64,000 nt of DNA from NCBI GenBank assembly GCA_024364735.1, contig JAGFNQ010002314.1, positions 311,644 to 375,643 on the forward strand, written 5' to 3'. Below the pieces are notes generated by a model that saw only the letters and a program-made list of their open reading frames with translations, was not told where the DNA came from and searched no databases. Source of the DNA: Boesenbergia rotunda. Lineage: Eukaryota; Streptophyta; Magnoliopsida; Zingiberales; Zingiberaceae. The translations under genes were made by a program, and so were the position numbers. Of the stretch, positions 46,244 through 58,639 are shown piece after piece (positions within the stretch are counted from its first letter, which is position 1; each line of letters starts with the position of its first letter).

Positions 46244-46453
46244 GACGGACTCATCGGCGACCTTCTTCTCCGACTTGTGCCCAAAAGACGTCGCCAGCAG
46301 AGAGTAACCCACCGGGCTGCTGCGAAAGCCTTCAGCTGAAGCTCCTCCCCTATGATCCTCGCAGTCGGAAGCCTTCTTGCGCCAGCAGTTCCCCCTCTCT
46401 CTTCTTCTCCGTAGCCAACCGAGAGGCTCTGTCTCCGTTCGAGATTCCGTCAA

Positions 46454-47168
46454 CCGCGTTGCAGTCCCCCCCTCTCTCTTGGTCAGTGACTCCCAACGGC
46501 CACTCCCAGTGGCTTTGGACCGTGGCCTCTTCGTCTCCTTCGTCTAGGCGCCATTGAAATCACAACCACTTCCTTTGGTACCTCCTATTAGAAAGGCTAA
46601 CGAAGAGTGCTTTACTCAAGGCAGGTATTTGGTAAATCATGGTTAAATCAGTTGCTTCAAGTATGCAAAGTTTAGAAAATTTCGTCAATTTAGATTTCAA
46701 TGAGTATTTTATTGAGTAGGTGGTTTATTGAGTATTTTAAATCAATTGCTTTATTAAGTATTGAGTATTTCACCAATTTAGAAAATTTCAAGTATTGATT
46801 TCACCAATTTAAATCAGTTGCTTTATTGAGTATTTGATTGAATAATTTCACCAATTATTTAGAGATACAATTTACAATTTATACAAATTTTCAACCTTGT
46901 GTAGGTGGTTAGAGCACTCATACTCTGTATTTATGTGAGATTGTTATTTTAATCTTAGTAGTTGGGCAGCTTTGAGTTTATAGATAAAAAACTCCATAAT
47001 TGGTAGATTTTCTGACTTGAGTTCATGTGCTCGTGGTTTTTTATGCCTTATGTATTGTTTGTGAAATGTCTTTCATATACTTTCAAGTTCTTATATGTCT
47101 TAGTTAGTTTCTATTTGAGCCCTGACTTTAGTGTACTTTTAATTTAATTATCTACTATTGAATTAGAT
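46454..47168. other. Non-coding 5' interior of the CACTA element
   Basis: It contains AT-rich text with repeated TTGAGTATTT/TCACCAATTT phrases (about 46690-46860). No coding sequence is recognised. Confidence 0.4.
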
Positions 47169-50100
47169 ATGGACAAAACTTGGATTTTGAAGCCGCGAGA
47201 TACTCCCGAATATATGGATGGATTATTGAAATTTTTGGACTTTGCATTTGCTAATGCATCATCCGATAATAGGATAAAGTGTCCTTGTTCTCGTTGTGGA
47301 TTTAGACTATTTTAGACTAGAGAAGAAGTGTATGATCATTTGTTGTTAAGACCCTTTCCATCGGGTTATACAGTTTGGCTATTACATGGTGAGAGAGGTG
47401 AAGGAGAGACTTCTAGTTATAGGCATGATGCACAACATACTAAATCTTCTGAAGATCCAATACGTGACATGATACAAGATGCTTTCATATTCCCTAGACC
47501 ACATGCCAGTGAAGATTCCACAATGCATGATCCGATAAATGAAGGTGAAGGAAGAATGTCGCATGTACAGGAGGGTCCGAGTGGTAAAGCTAAAGAGTTT
47601 TATGATTTGCTTAAAGATGGGGAACAAGAATTATATGAAGGATGCTCAAAATATTCAAAGCTATCTTTTTTAGTAAAGTTGTATCACATCAAGTGCATTT
47701 GTGGGATGAGTGACAAGGCCTTGTCAATGATAATAGAGCTGTTGCATGATGCCTTTGAGCATGCAAAGATCCCAGAATCATTATACGAGGCCAAAAAGAC
47801 TATAAAAAAACTTGGCCTTAATTATAAGAAGATAGATGCATGTCCAAATGATTGCATGCTATATTGGGGACCTGCTAAAAGTTTGAATGACTGCAAGCGA
47901 TATGACACATCTAGGTGGAAAAATTCTTCTACTGGACATATATCAACTTGATATTACTAAAAAGAAAAAACAACAACCAGCAAAGTTTCTTCGTTATTTT
48001 CCTCTAATTCCTCGGTTGCAAAGATTGTTCATGTGTAGTAAAACATCTGATGATATGAAATGGCATACTGTGGACAATAATAAGGATGGCTTCTTGAGGC
48101 ATCCGAGAGATGCTGATGCATGGAAAAGATTTGACTCTAAATTTGTTGAATTTGCTTCGGATGCACGTAATGTTCACCTAGCCTTAGCTAGTGATGAGTT
48201 TAATCCTTTTGGAAATATGAGCACTAATTATAGCATTTGGCCTGTGATTCTCATTCCATACAATACCCCTCCTTGGACATGCATGAAACAAACTAACTTC
48301 ATTCTCTTGATGATCATTCCAGGTAAGAAAATGCCAGGGAATGACATAGACATTTACTTGCAACCTTTAGTTGATGAGTTGAAAGTGTTGTGGGATAGTG
48401 TTGAAACATTTGATGCTTCATCGAATGAAAGCTTTAAAATGTGTGCAGCATTAATGTGGACAATTAGTGATTTTCCTGGTTTAGGGACATTGTCTGGGTG
48501 GAACACATATGGTAAGCTAGCTTGTCCTACATGCAATATTGATACTGAACCTTGCCGACTTCATCATAGTAGAAAATGGTGTTTTATGGGTCATCGTCGT
48601 TTCCTACATGCTGGTCATAAATTTAGATTGGATAAGGTTCTATTTGATGGTAAAATTGATAAAAGAAATCCACCTGTTAAATTATCTGGCTCAGCTATTT
48701 TCAGTCAGGTTGAGAATATCCAAGTTTCATTTGGGAAGACACCGGAGGTGAAAGGGAAAAGAGGACGTGGACAGCGAAATGCCAATGAAGATGAATCACA
48801 TTGGAGAAAAAAGAGTATATTCTTTGAACTTCCATATTGGGAGTTTAATGCATTGCGTCATAATCTTGACGTAATGCACATTGAGAAAAATGTGTGTGAT
48901 AATATTCTGTACACTTTGCTCAATGAAAGTGGAAAGACAAAAGATCATCTTAATTCCCAAAAAGACCTACAATCTATGGGCATAAGATCTGGACTTTGGC
49001 CAAATGAGAATGGGAAATATCCTTCTGCTATTTTTACTATGTCAAATAAACAAAAGGATATGTTTCTTAAGACCTTGAAGAATGTGGTTGTTCTAGATGG
49101 TTACTCAAGCAACATTTCAAGGTGTGTTGATTTGAAACAGCGTAAGTTGTTTGGGTTGAAAAGTCATGATTGTCATATTCTAATGGAACAACTGTTACCA
49201 ATTGCTTTGAGGAATGCAATGTCGGGGGTAGTGTTTGCGGTTTTAGCCGATCTTTGTTCATTCTTTCGACAAATATGTATGAAGGTGTTCAACCTCATTG
49301 ATCTTGTTACGCTTCAAGATCAAATTGTTCACACTCTTTGTCATTTGAAGATGATTTTTCCTCCATCATTTTTCACAGTCATGGTTCACTTAATTGTTCA
49401 TCTAGTTGATGAAGTAAAAGAGGGAGGCCCAGTGCATTATCGATGGATGTATCCAATAGAAAGGTAAACTTAACATGACAAATTTCTTTTGTTCACTTTC
49501 TTTAAATAAGTAGTACATTGTTTTAGCTGAATCCATAAACTTTTTAATGTGAAGGTACTTAGGTTGTTTGAAGTCTTATGTGCGTAATAAGGCACAACCA
49601 GAAGGCTCTATTGTTCAAGGTTACTTGGCTGAAGAAATTCTTACCTTTTGTTCAAGATATTTGGATGACACAGAGTCAAGAATCAATCGACCAAGGCGTA
49701 TTGATGATCAACCTGATGGTCTTGAACACCATGAAAGCGATACTATGTTCCCAAAAGTTGGCAGATCAGTTGGGGATTTCTCATATTTTATATTAACACC
49801 AATAGAGAAGTTGCAAGCACATCGTCACGTGTTGGTCAGCTGTGTAGTAGTAGACCCTTTTCTTGAGTAAGTAATACATAAAGTTTTACACAAACCTTGT
49901 TGCAATTCAATTGTCTTAGTATTTTACATTAGTTTATTCTTAATTATAGGGAATTTAGGACAATAACAAAGAGGATGTTAAGGGATCGGACACGGTTGCA
50001 ATTAGAGATAGATAAAGTTGTACACAAGGAATTTCCTAGCTGGTTTCAAAAGCACGTGAGTTGAAGTTATGCTATATTTTTTTATTTAATTTTAGAGGTT

Positions 50101-50829
50101 TAACTAATATTTAAAACTATATGTGATAATTCTTGATACCAGATCTCCAATGAAGGTGCTAGACATCCAGATGAATTAAGGTGGCTTGCACTTGGACCAA
50201 TTGATCAAGCCAAACGATTTAGTGCCTACAATGTGAATGGATTTAAATTTAGAACTCTTTCTCGAGAGCATGGGTTGAAAAGTCAAAATAGTGGAGTATT
50301 TGGTATGTTTGACATTAGGAGCTACACAAGTAATCGTGATAATAATGTAGCAGTTGGAGGTGTTCCTTATTATGGAAAATTAGTGGGCATTATTGAATTG
50401 AACTATAATGGTCAATTCACTGTAACATTTTTCAAATGTCAATGGGCTAATACCACTTCTGATCGAGGTATCAAAAGAGATGACTCACGTTTTACTAGTG
50501 TTAATTTTTCTCATTTAATACATGTTGGAGATCGAGAAAGTGATGAACCATATATACTTGTCTCTGACGCTCAACTTGTGTTTTATGTGGATGACGAGAT
50601 TGAAAAAGGATGGAGTATTGTAAAACATCTACAACCAAGAGACTTGTATGACATGGGAGAAGACAAAGAAGAAGACCCAATTTATGATCTTGTTCCTTCT
50701 CCTCCATCAAACTTGGATAGGTGGTTTCATGATGGCAATGGAGATTTACAACTGGCAAGGGATGATAATATAGAAGATGGACCTATAAATGATGTTGTTG
50801 TCGACAATAATGATGAAGCTGAAGACTGA
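47169..50829 (+). pseudogene. CACTA TNP2-type transposase gene, 4 exons, disabled
   Basis: It starts MDKTWILKPRDTPEYMDGLL with a CPCSRCGF motif (transposase-associated domain). The TNP2 core follows (LRYFPLIPRLQRLF, WDSVETFDAS, GWNTYGKLACPTCN, HNLDVMHIEKNVCDN), then DUF4218 (KSHDCHILMEQLLPIA, YRWMYPIERYLGCLKSYV) and DUF4216 (GVFGMFDIRSYT, GGVPYYGKLVGIIELNY). Exons run 47169-49463, 49555-49866, 49950-50055 and 50143-50829, with compatible phases. It is disabled by an in-frame TAG at 47313-47315 and a frameshift near 47945 between CKRYDTSRW and KFLRYFPLI. In active elements this protein cuts and joins the element ends in the nucleus. Confidence 0.88.
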
Positions 50830-51164
50830 GTGGCCTCCTTCTCCGCAATAATGATACAACAAATGATGTTGTTGTTATCTAGGTACTGCAAAACTACGTG
50901 ACCTTTTGTACTATCTTCACTAATATTACATTTTATACTAGCTTCACTAATATTGCCTTTAATATTGAGTGGCCTTTTATACTATCTTCACTACTATTTC
51001 ATTTTATACAGCAGGTACAAAATTACAGCAGGTACTATTTCATTTTTATACAGAAGGTATAATTTCACAACTATTTCATACTAGGTTCTAAGTACTCCTA
51101 TTATTCATTTCCTTGCTGTTTGTCATTTCCTAAAATTGTAATTTTTCCCCTCAAAATTGCAGCC

Positions 51165-54100
51165 ATGCTTAGGAATAAACGCTTTAAAGTTGCACCAACG
51201 GTTATAGATAAATCAACTGCAACTATGCCACAAACTCATACTAAGGTCGGCCCTATTCCATCTCAAGAACGAGTTGACACTCATTTAGTTCCACCGGCTC
51301 ATAGTGATGGTCGTTCAATCCCAGATTCTACTATGGGTGTTCATTCAAGGCCACAAATTGATAGCAGAGCTCATTTGAGTGCACCAACTCAGATTGGAGC
51401 AAATTCAGTGTCATCTACTCATGGGGTATCTAGTTCTATTCCATCCCACCATTTACATGACCAAGAGGCTAATCCAGAGGATGATCTAGAGGATGAAGAT
51501 GTTGGTTCATTTGACGAATGTGGTGACACTACTTCTAGTGGTAGTAGGAAGAAAAGTTATTGGGTTGTTAATGTTATTGGCAACAAATTTCTTTCTTCAT
51601 TTTTCAAATTTAATTATAATCAATTTTGAAATCATTTATCCTTGAATTTGTAAAATTGTTAGGTATATTGTTTTTTCATATTTATTTTGTTATGTTAGGA
51701 AGTAATAGATTTATTTTGTAATGTTAGGAAGTAACTTTAACTTCTTGAACCATGTTTTTTCATATTTTTTGTATTTATTTTATAATGTTAAGAAGTAACA
51801 GATTTTATTTGTTTTAGATGAGTTGGATGGCATAACTAAAGAGGCACGATATATGGTGCAAGATGTTTGGTCAATTCCTAAGGGTAGAAAAATTATAGTT
51901 CCATGCAATGAGCTTGGGCAAGCCATAGGTGATGCAGGTGGTCTTTTGGGTGGCTTCTTGGGAGTTTTAGGAAGTGCTTTTAATAAATTTCCCATTTGTT
52001 ATATCTCTTGGCGTAAGGTTCCTAAATCATATAAGGACACGGTGTATAATAGCATCATACAGGTAAACCAATTTATTTGTCTATGTTTTTTATAATCTTT
52101 GTGACTTTGGTACTAATGTCTTTGATTTCGTATGCAGAAGAAATTTACTATAGTGGATAATAGATTGAAGAATGATATCATGAAACGTATTGGGAAAGTA
52201 TGGAAAGACACCAGGTATAGCTTGTTTCATGAATTCTATAATAGTACTTTGAGCATAGAAGAAAATGTTGCAAAGCGACCTCCTGGAATTGATGAAAACC
52301 ATTGGAGATGGTTCATTGAGTACCACTTGAGTGAGAAAACCCAGGTATTGAGCTTCCAATTATGATTTTTCAGTATTGAGCTTCTCTTAGTGTTTGGATC
52401 TAAGGTATTTTTTTCTCTATTTTTGATTATGCAATATAATAGGACATGTGCAAGAAAAATGCTGAAAATCGAAAGAAACAATTATACACCCACACAGGTG
52501 GTTCAAAATCCATAGCAAGGAGAAAACATGAAGAGGTGATAGACCCTTTAATTGACTTATTGGTTCATTTTGTTTTGTTTATGTTGGGACCGGGTGCATG
52601 TTGACATGGATGCGAGTTCGTAATTTTAAAATTAATTATGTGCAGCGGAAGGTTTAGAATAAATAATTTCTCAAATTATTTAACCACACATCTAAGCATG
52701 CAATTTTATATTGTGTAGACATGATCATATATTTAAAATTTTGTAGAAACGTAAACTAATTTACGTATTACCTCACGTAACTCGAAGGAAGGGACGAGAT
52801 CCAACCGTAAGCGTCCCTTGGAAGCTCCGCCTCTATTCGCGTCCACGCCGAGTATCTTCGGGATGACTTCGCAAAGCCACGAGTTTCGTGTTCTCGAGAA
52901 CTACTAGATTCTCCGAGAACGCAACGAGAAAAACCAAGAGAGAAGTCGGAAGACTAACCACAAAAGGATGGCCGGAATCAAAATTCCGGCGAAGCAAAAG
53001 AAGAAGCTTGCGACAAAAGATCCTTCTTGGGGCTGGTTGGCGCACGGCAAGAAGGGGAGAAGAGAACGAGAGAAAGAGAGGGAGAGAGTCTATGCCTTCA
53101 TCACTTCGATTATTTTCCAAGCCTTGCCTTGGGTCCTTTATATAGTGGCCTCTCAACCATCAAGCCTCTCAAATATGGAATAACTTATTCCATCATGCCA
53201 AGTTTGATTTTATATCATGGTTAAAATCATATTTTAATTCATGATAAAAATCAATCAAGTCTCTTTTCTCTTATGAAATAAATTTCCTTATCATGGTAAA
53301 TCAATCCATGATTGATTTTATAAAATAAACCAATCCATGGTTCATTTTAATTTCCATGAAAAATAAACCAAACCTTGGTTTATTATATAAAAAATTTATA
53401 TCATCCATAATTTTATAAAACAAACCACACTTGGTTTATTTTATAAATTGAACCAAAAACTTGGTTCTCTCCCTTTGTTGTGGCCGGCCAAGCAAAGAGG
53501 ATGGAGGCCCTCTTTGGCCAGCCCATCCAAGCCACGCCCCAATGAATTAAACTTATTTAATTCATCTATTAAGTCTTCAAAAGACTTAGCCATTTTACGC
53601 TTCCGATGCGTCTCTGAAAAATTCAGATTCGACTTATCGTTTGGCTCAACCAAACTTAATCTCTCTTGATTGGAAAGTCTAATTTTCAACTCGTTTTAAA
53701 TCCCTTGGATTACTCGTAGTGTGTGTGACTAAATAGGCTTTCGATTTATGTTGGCCGTCTATAATTAATTAATTATAGAACGATCATGAGTGGCACCTAG
53801 TAGTACATCATGATCCCCAATTAATCGAAAGATCAACTGTTGACCTCAGAAACAATTCTGAAACCCTTCAGGAGCTATAATGAATCGTGCCCCATTCCCT
53901 TCACCATCTTATACCCACTTGGTTCAGGACATGGTCTATGTGTGTCAGTCCCCACTAGGCTGACTACATCACACCTAGCCCAAGTAACGTTTTCTCGTCC
54001 TACGGATTCTAATTACTCTCATGTATTTAAGAGATTCATACTCTAAACATGTCATGCTCTGGCCAGAGGCTTCGAGTAACAATCCGACGATAGGCCTCGG

Positions 54101-55350
54101 GTATACATCTCCTCGCAAGGAGTGGTGAATCCTTTATAGGTTGTTCAAACATCTTCGGGCACTTCGGCTTATACCCAATCATCTTGGGTCCACACCTCCT
54201 TGGAGATGCTTGCTTAAGATATCAAAGTATAAGTCTCCATGACCAAGATGACTTGAACACCATAAGTCAAAGGAACATCGCACTTAAGCTGCAGTAAGAA
54301 CTTCACTGACATATCTATATATAGACCACCATATGAAGTTTTACAGCCAGTCACTCCAATGAACTAGTTCCCTTAACTAGCATTCATGTTTATCTCCGGA
54401 CATCTCAATGTCACCAGCCAGTGAGAATCAGCTGATTAGAGAATAACCCATGCTAGTCTCAACAGAATTGATAGAGTCCGTATTTATCAATTCATCGACT
54501 AGGGACAATTTCAATACTTCACAATTGCACATGTAGAGATAATCACTAGTTGTGAATTCATCACAAATTCTCTCATGCTGTGAATTGTATTGCGGACATT
54601 CAGTAAATGAGTTTAAGATCTCAATCAAATACACAAACATGTATACTCAAATAGTGAATATTCATTTATTAAAATAAATTATTATAATCATAAGGCAATT
54701 TGATTGCCTTAGGACACTTTTCTTATATCACTAACAGTTTAATTATTGACTATATATCAATAATGACATACAAGAACGACAACATGGAAGTGACATTAGT
54801 AGAGGGGAGTTATGGGTTATGTTGCACAAGAAAAAGGATGGTTCTTATATTCACGACAATGCTCAAGTCATTGGTGTAAGTTTTGTATTAATTAAAGTTG
54901 TCATACCGTAATTTTTTTAGAAAAATGGTACTTTATTTTTAATTAATAATTGATTAAATTTATGTATGCAGGAAAAAAATATGAATATTGAGCGTGAAGA
55001 TGATTCCTCTAAGGGATTTTCAAAAAATGATTCACTTTCTCAAGCTATAGGGAAGGAGCACTCTGGCCGAGTTCGAGGTGTGGGTTATGGGCCATGTCCT
55101 ACTCAAATTTTTGGTCAAACTGCATGTTCAAATGCACCTGTTGATCATGGATTGCAAATGTATATGACTGAGATGAAGTCTGAATTAGAAGCTTCTCGAG
55201 TAAAAGTGCAAAATATGGAATCAATGATTGAAGCAGAAAGATCTAAAAGATAAGCAATAGAGGGAGCTGTTAAATATATGCTGCAAATGCAAGGAAGCAA
55301 TTTGCCACCTGAATTGGTTGCTTTGATTAATGTGATGGTATATATGTTAG
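51165..55350 (+). pseudogene. CACTA second gene, Transposase_24 (Ptta/En/Spm) type, interrupted by a solo LTR
   Basis: It starts MLRNKRFKVAPTV. A low-complexity S/H/P-rich N-terminal exon ends near 51560 with DDLEDEDVGSFDE. Exons at 51818-52062 (DELDGITKEARYMVQDVW, GRKIIVPCNELGQAIG), 52138-52344 (IGKVWKDTRYSLFHEFY, PPGIDENHWRWFIEY) and 52443-52535 (NAENRKKQLYTHTGGSKS) carry the Transposase_24 core. Exons after the solo LTR (about 54774-54878: SRGELWVMLHKKKDGSY; 54972-55254: GYGPCPTQIFG, then a coiled coil) complete it. A TAA at about 55251 precedes the expected MLQMQGSNLPPEL end. The exon 1 border and the exon after the insert are approximate. Confidence 0.78.
52582..54736 (-). mobile_element. 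Solo LTR H, 2155 bp, 5-bp TSD GTTTA
   Basis: TGTTGGGACCGGGTGCATG to TATATCACTAACA is flanked by GTTTA at 52577-52581 and 54737-54741, within an intron of the CACTA second gene. A minus-strand TATATAAAG box near 53137-53145 supports minus orientation. Short frames inside have no recognisable domain. No primer site or second LTR is present. Confidence 0.83.
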
Positions 55351-56238
55351 CACTTTTAAAATTAGTTAGCTGTTAATTGTATTTAATGTTAAAGTATTAA
55401 ATAGCTTCAGCTGTTAATGCAAGGAATCACTTTTAATCTATATCTTCAGCTGTGATGGTACGTATGTAATGCAAGGATGCACTTTTAATCCATAGCTTCA
55501 GTTGTTAATTGTATTTAATATTAAAGTATTTAATTGCTCTTGTGTATCCATAACTTCAGTTGACAATTGTATCTTCTATTCATAATTTTAGGCCCCAGAT
55601 GAAGGGAGTGCACCAATCTCAGTGGGTGTAAGACCGTCTTCCTCAGCTAGTCATGATGCTCAACACTGTGATGATCGTTCCAACCGAAGTTTAAGTTAAT
55701 GAATGCTTGATGCTTGATGTCCAACCGAAGTTGACAATGGTATGAATGCTTGATGCTTTAGTTGTTTTATGCTTGATGTTCATATGTCACATATAGCCAT
55801 TCCTAATTGTATCATATTGAATTTAGGATCTAACTTGTTGATTGCCTTACTCTTCCTAATTGTATCAGATTCATATGTAGTATGTCACTCTATTTCCCTT
55901 GTTGATTGCATTACTCTTCCTAATTCAATTGTCATGAGAGAAGTCGCTAATGGAACGTGGAGCAAGACATTTTGCTTGGACACTTTTATTTCCACGTGGA
56001 GCAAGACATTTTTACGTGGGCCCTTTTTTATGCTTCTTCTGGATCTTCTTTTGGACGTGGAGCAAGGCACTTTTATTCTTCTGGATCTTCTTTTTTTTGC
56101 TTGGAAAAGATTCTATTCTATTGAGAAATCCAATACATATGGTTCCATCGTTAATGGAACGTGGAGCAAGACATTTTGTGATTAGATTTCTTGAGAGTTA
56201 TATCTCAACTAGTTCCTTAACGTATGTGTGTTGATTTG
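55351..56238. other. Right part of the CACTA element, non-coding
   Basis: It contains short internal repeats of TTAATTGTATTTAATRTTAAAG (about 55373-55530) and four copies of ACGTGGAGCAAGACA-like text (about 55955-56175). No gene and no CACTA 3' terminus is seen. Confidence 0.45.
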
Positions 56239-56648
56239 TAGGGGTGTCAAAAATCAACACGACCCGACGACCCAACCCAAATCGACCCGAAAAAATCAGG
56301 TTCAGGTTGAAAATTTTTGGGTTCGGATCGGGTTCGGGTTAGGGGGTTTCAGGTTAAAAAATTTCGGGTTGGGTTCGGGTTGGGTTTGGGTCGGGTTCGG
56401 GTTGACCCGAATTTAATATTTTATGGATTTTTTGAGGTTAAATCAAATTTTATTTTAAAAATTAAGATATTTTTAAGTATATTAATATCAATATAGTATG
56501 AACATGATAAGGTATTGAGATAAAAGTGAAGAATTATAGGGAAAATGGCGAAAAAGACGTTTTGAATCGGTTTTTTCGGGTTATTCGAGTCGGGTCGGGT
56601 TGGTCGGGTTCGGGTTCGGGTTCGGGTTTGGGGGTTTCGGGTTGAAAC
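56239..56648 (+). mobile_element. MITE-like repeat with degenerate TTCGGG/GACCCG blocks, truncated by element D
   Basis: It starts TAGGGGTGTCAAAAATC, a hAT-like terminus, and is filled with runs of GGGTTCGGGTTGGG and CGACCCGAC text. It stops at 56648 where element D begins, so the second terminus is beyond the window and superfamily assignment is tentative. Confidence 0.5.
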
Positions 56649-57067
56649 TGTTGGATCGAGAAAACCGATAGAGGGGGGGGTGAATATCGGAAATCATTCG
56701 GATTTGAAGAGAGAAAGCGTAACGAAAGATTAAAATTAAAAACACACAGACACAGGTGGTTTTACTTGGTTCGGAGCCTAGGTCGACTCCTACTCCAAGG
56801 CCCACGGTCGTTGACCGTTTTCTGCGAGCAATTCTATATATCGCAAAAATAGTTTACAAAAGATTTTACAGAATTCAGTACAGTAAACTAAAATAGCTCT
56901 TCGTTACCGACGTCCGGAGTAGATGGTATTTTCGAAGCGGGAGGACGTCGTCGGCGCTTGAGTCTCGTGTCGGGAGGTTTCCGGAGCAGAGCGCTGGACC
57001 AGAAGAGCGTAGAAGCGTTGATTGAAAGTGTTTTTTGAAGCTTGGGGTCGAGGGCCCTTTATATAGG

Positions 57068-57412
57068 GCCTGGGGGCGCCCGGGACGTCGGGGGCGCCCC
57101 CCCACGTGGCGGTCGATCCGTCTCCAGCGCGGTCAACACCTGATCCCTTCAAATCAGGATTAGTTTTGACCGGGGTGCCCGGAGCGCTCGGGGCGCCCGG
57201 ATTGACCGGGTCAAGCCTTCATCCTCTTGGCTTCGCGAGGGAGTGCTTCGGCAGCTAGCACTGGGGGCGCCCGCGTCAGGCAGGGCGCCCGGAGCGCTGG
57301 GGGCGCCCGGGAGCACGGGGGCGCACGGGAGTTGAACTGTCGAAGCTTGCTTTGCTTTCTTGTGTTTTGTGTTCACCTTGGGGGCGCCCGGGACACTCCG
57401 AGCGCCCTGGTC
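57068..57412 (-). repeat. GGGCGCCC palindrome array in LTR of D
   Basis: About seven to nine copies of GGGCGCCC or close variants (GGGGGCGCCCGG, GGGCGCCCGGAGCGCT), spaced irregularly immediately upstream (element sense) of TATATAAAG. Confidence 0.8.
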
Positions 57413-57654
57413 AGCTATTGCCTCATTCCTTTGAGGCTCTCTGAGCTGTAGACACACGTTCCTTCGGTCCTGCATCCAGGGTTAGTCCAAAACACAATGA
57501 AACAATAAATTGTTAGTTTATACAGCCTTAGCTGTCTTGGTTCTGACTTTGGGTCTCCAAAATGGAACCCTAGGTCGAACCGACGCCTACTGTTCCCTCG
57601 ACGGGGAACGCGTCCTCACCTACTCCTCTCGGGAGAATGTACCTGATGCCAACC

Positions 57655-57855
57655 GCTCCTTTGGTTGGACTTTTGCCTGGCGGTCCTTTGCCAGGTCTTG
57701 GATACCGAGCTGTCCTTCGCCCGGTGCCTAGCATTCCTTCGCTAGGGCTTTTACCCTGGCATTCCTTCGCCAGTGCCTAGTATTCCTTCACTAGGGCTTT
57801 TTGCTCTGACATTCCTTCGCCAGTGCCTAGTATTCCTTCACTAGGACTTTTTAGC
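57655..57855 (-). repeat. Stem-variable cassette array in LTR of D
   Basis: Cassettes with a constant CATTCCTTCG-type core and complementary arms that alternate between CCTAG/CTAGG and CTGG/CCAG. Element C has the same design with a different core. Confidence 0.75.
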
Positions 57856-57959
57856 CTGCACACTAGAGTAACTTGTTAGACAACAAGTAAGACTTAACTT
57901 TTGAACCCTGTTGCCATTATCAAAACACAGGTTTGACTGTGGTGCTTTCTGCACCAACA

Positions 57960-58301
57960 ATCTTTCCCTTTTTGATTTATGGCAACCCTAGTTCAAAAAG
58001 TTAAGTTTAATCAAAGCATGTAAAACACTAAGTTTTGTTCCCTCCCCCTGGAAGGATTTTCCCCCTAGATTTTTCAAAAATTTGTGGGGTTCTAAGTTTA
58101 AAAAGTTTTACTTAAATGATTTTGTACTTCGAAAACTTAAGTTTGGGTACTTTGGAAATCTTTTGATAACTTAAGTTTAAAAGTACATAGAGGAGTTTAG
58201 AGTACTTATAGAAAATTTGAATCCTTAAGTTTAAAGTACTAATAAGTTTTGAAAACTTTAAGTTAATTACTTATTAGGATTTGAAAAACTTAAGCACTTA
58301 G
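57960..58301 (-). other. Non-coding interior of element D, left of the nested element
   Basis: AT-rich with repeated AACTTAAGTTT phrases and a CCCTCCCCCTGG polypyrimidine run near 58040. No coding sequence. Confidence 0.5.
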
Positions 58302-58639
58302 TGTTGGTGCCCCGGTTAGTTTTGATGTGATCCACCAAGTTAGTTAGGTCCTGGTTGGTTTTAATCCCTCTGCTAAGTGTGCAGGAACTTAGGTACGGAG
58401 GAAGTCAAGCGTAAGACGCAGTGGACGAGAAGGATTGTGCGGGGAAGTGAGCCGACGGGCTTAGTGCAATCCAAGGGACGCGGAAGCTGCGAAAGAGTAC
58501 ACCGTTGGAGCGAGAAGGACGTGCGCGGTGTCCGAGGGACGAGAAGCCGGGAGGAAGGACGCTCGAGGGGGGAAAGGCTGGAGTCGGGTTCGGGTGAGCC
58601 TAATTCCAGTTGGTCAGAAATCACCTAGAAGATCTACTT

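Larger units (their letters stand above)
45523..56238 (+). mobile_element. CACTA (En/Spm) DNA transposon, 5' end and both genes
   Basis: It begins with the CACTACCAGAAAAG terminus, followed by GC-rich subterminal repeats (45537-45715). Inside are a fragment of a DUF247 gene (46052-46243, minus), a TNP2-type transposase gene (47169-50829), a Transposase_24-type second gene (51165 to about 55350) and a solo LTR (52582-54736). The matching 3' inverted terminus and mirrored subterminal repeats were not found before 56239, so the end is either deleted or lies beyond the later insertions. The right border given is the last sequence before the MITE-like repeat. Confidence 0.82.
56649..57959 (-). repeat. 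3' LTR of element D, 1311 bp
   Basis: TGTTGGATCGAGAA to TTCTGCACCAACA on the plus strand. Read on the minus strand, a stem-variable cassette array (57655-57855) comes first, then a GGGCGCCC palindrome array (57068-57412), a TATATAAAG box (about 57066-57058) and U5 text TTCACCCCCCCCTCTATC. Confidence 0.85.

Noticed and set aside
52833..53156. Open frames on both strands inside the 2.1-kb insertion in the CACTA gene
   Set aside because: No domain, and the DNA is LTR sequence bounded by TG...CA and a GTTTA duplication.
56250..56645. TTCGGG/TTAGGG-like runs suggestive of interstitial telomere repeats
   Set aside because: Units are irregular and interspersed with GACCCG and AT-rich text, and the block starts with a MITE-like terminus; not telomeric TTTAGGG.
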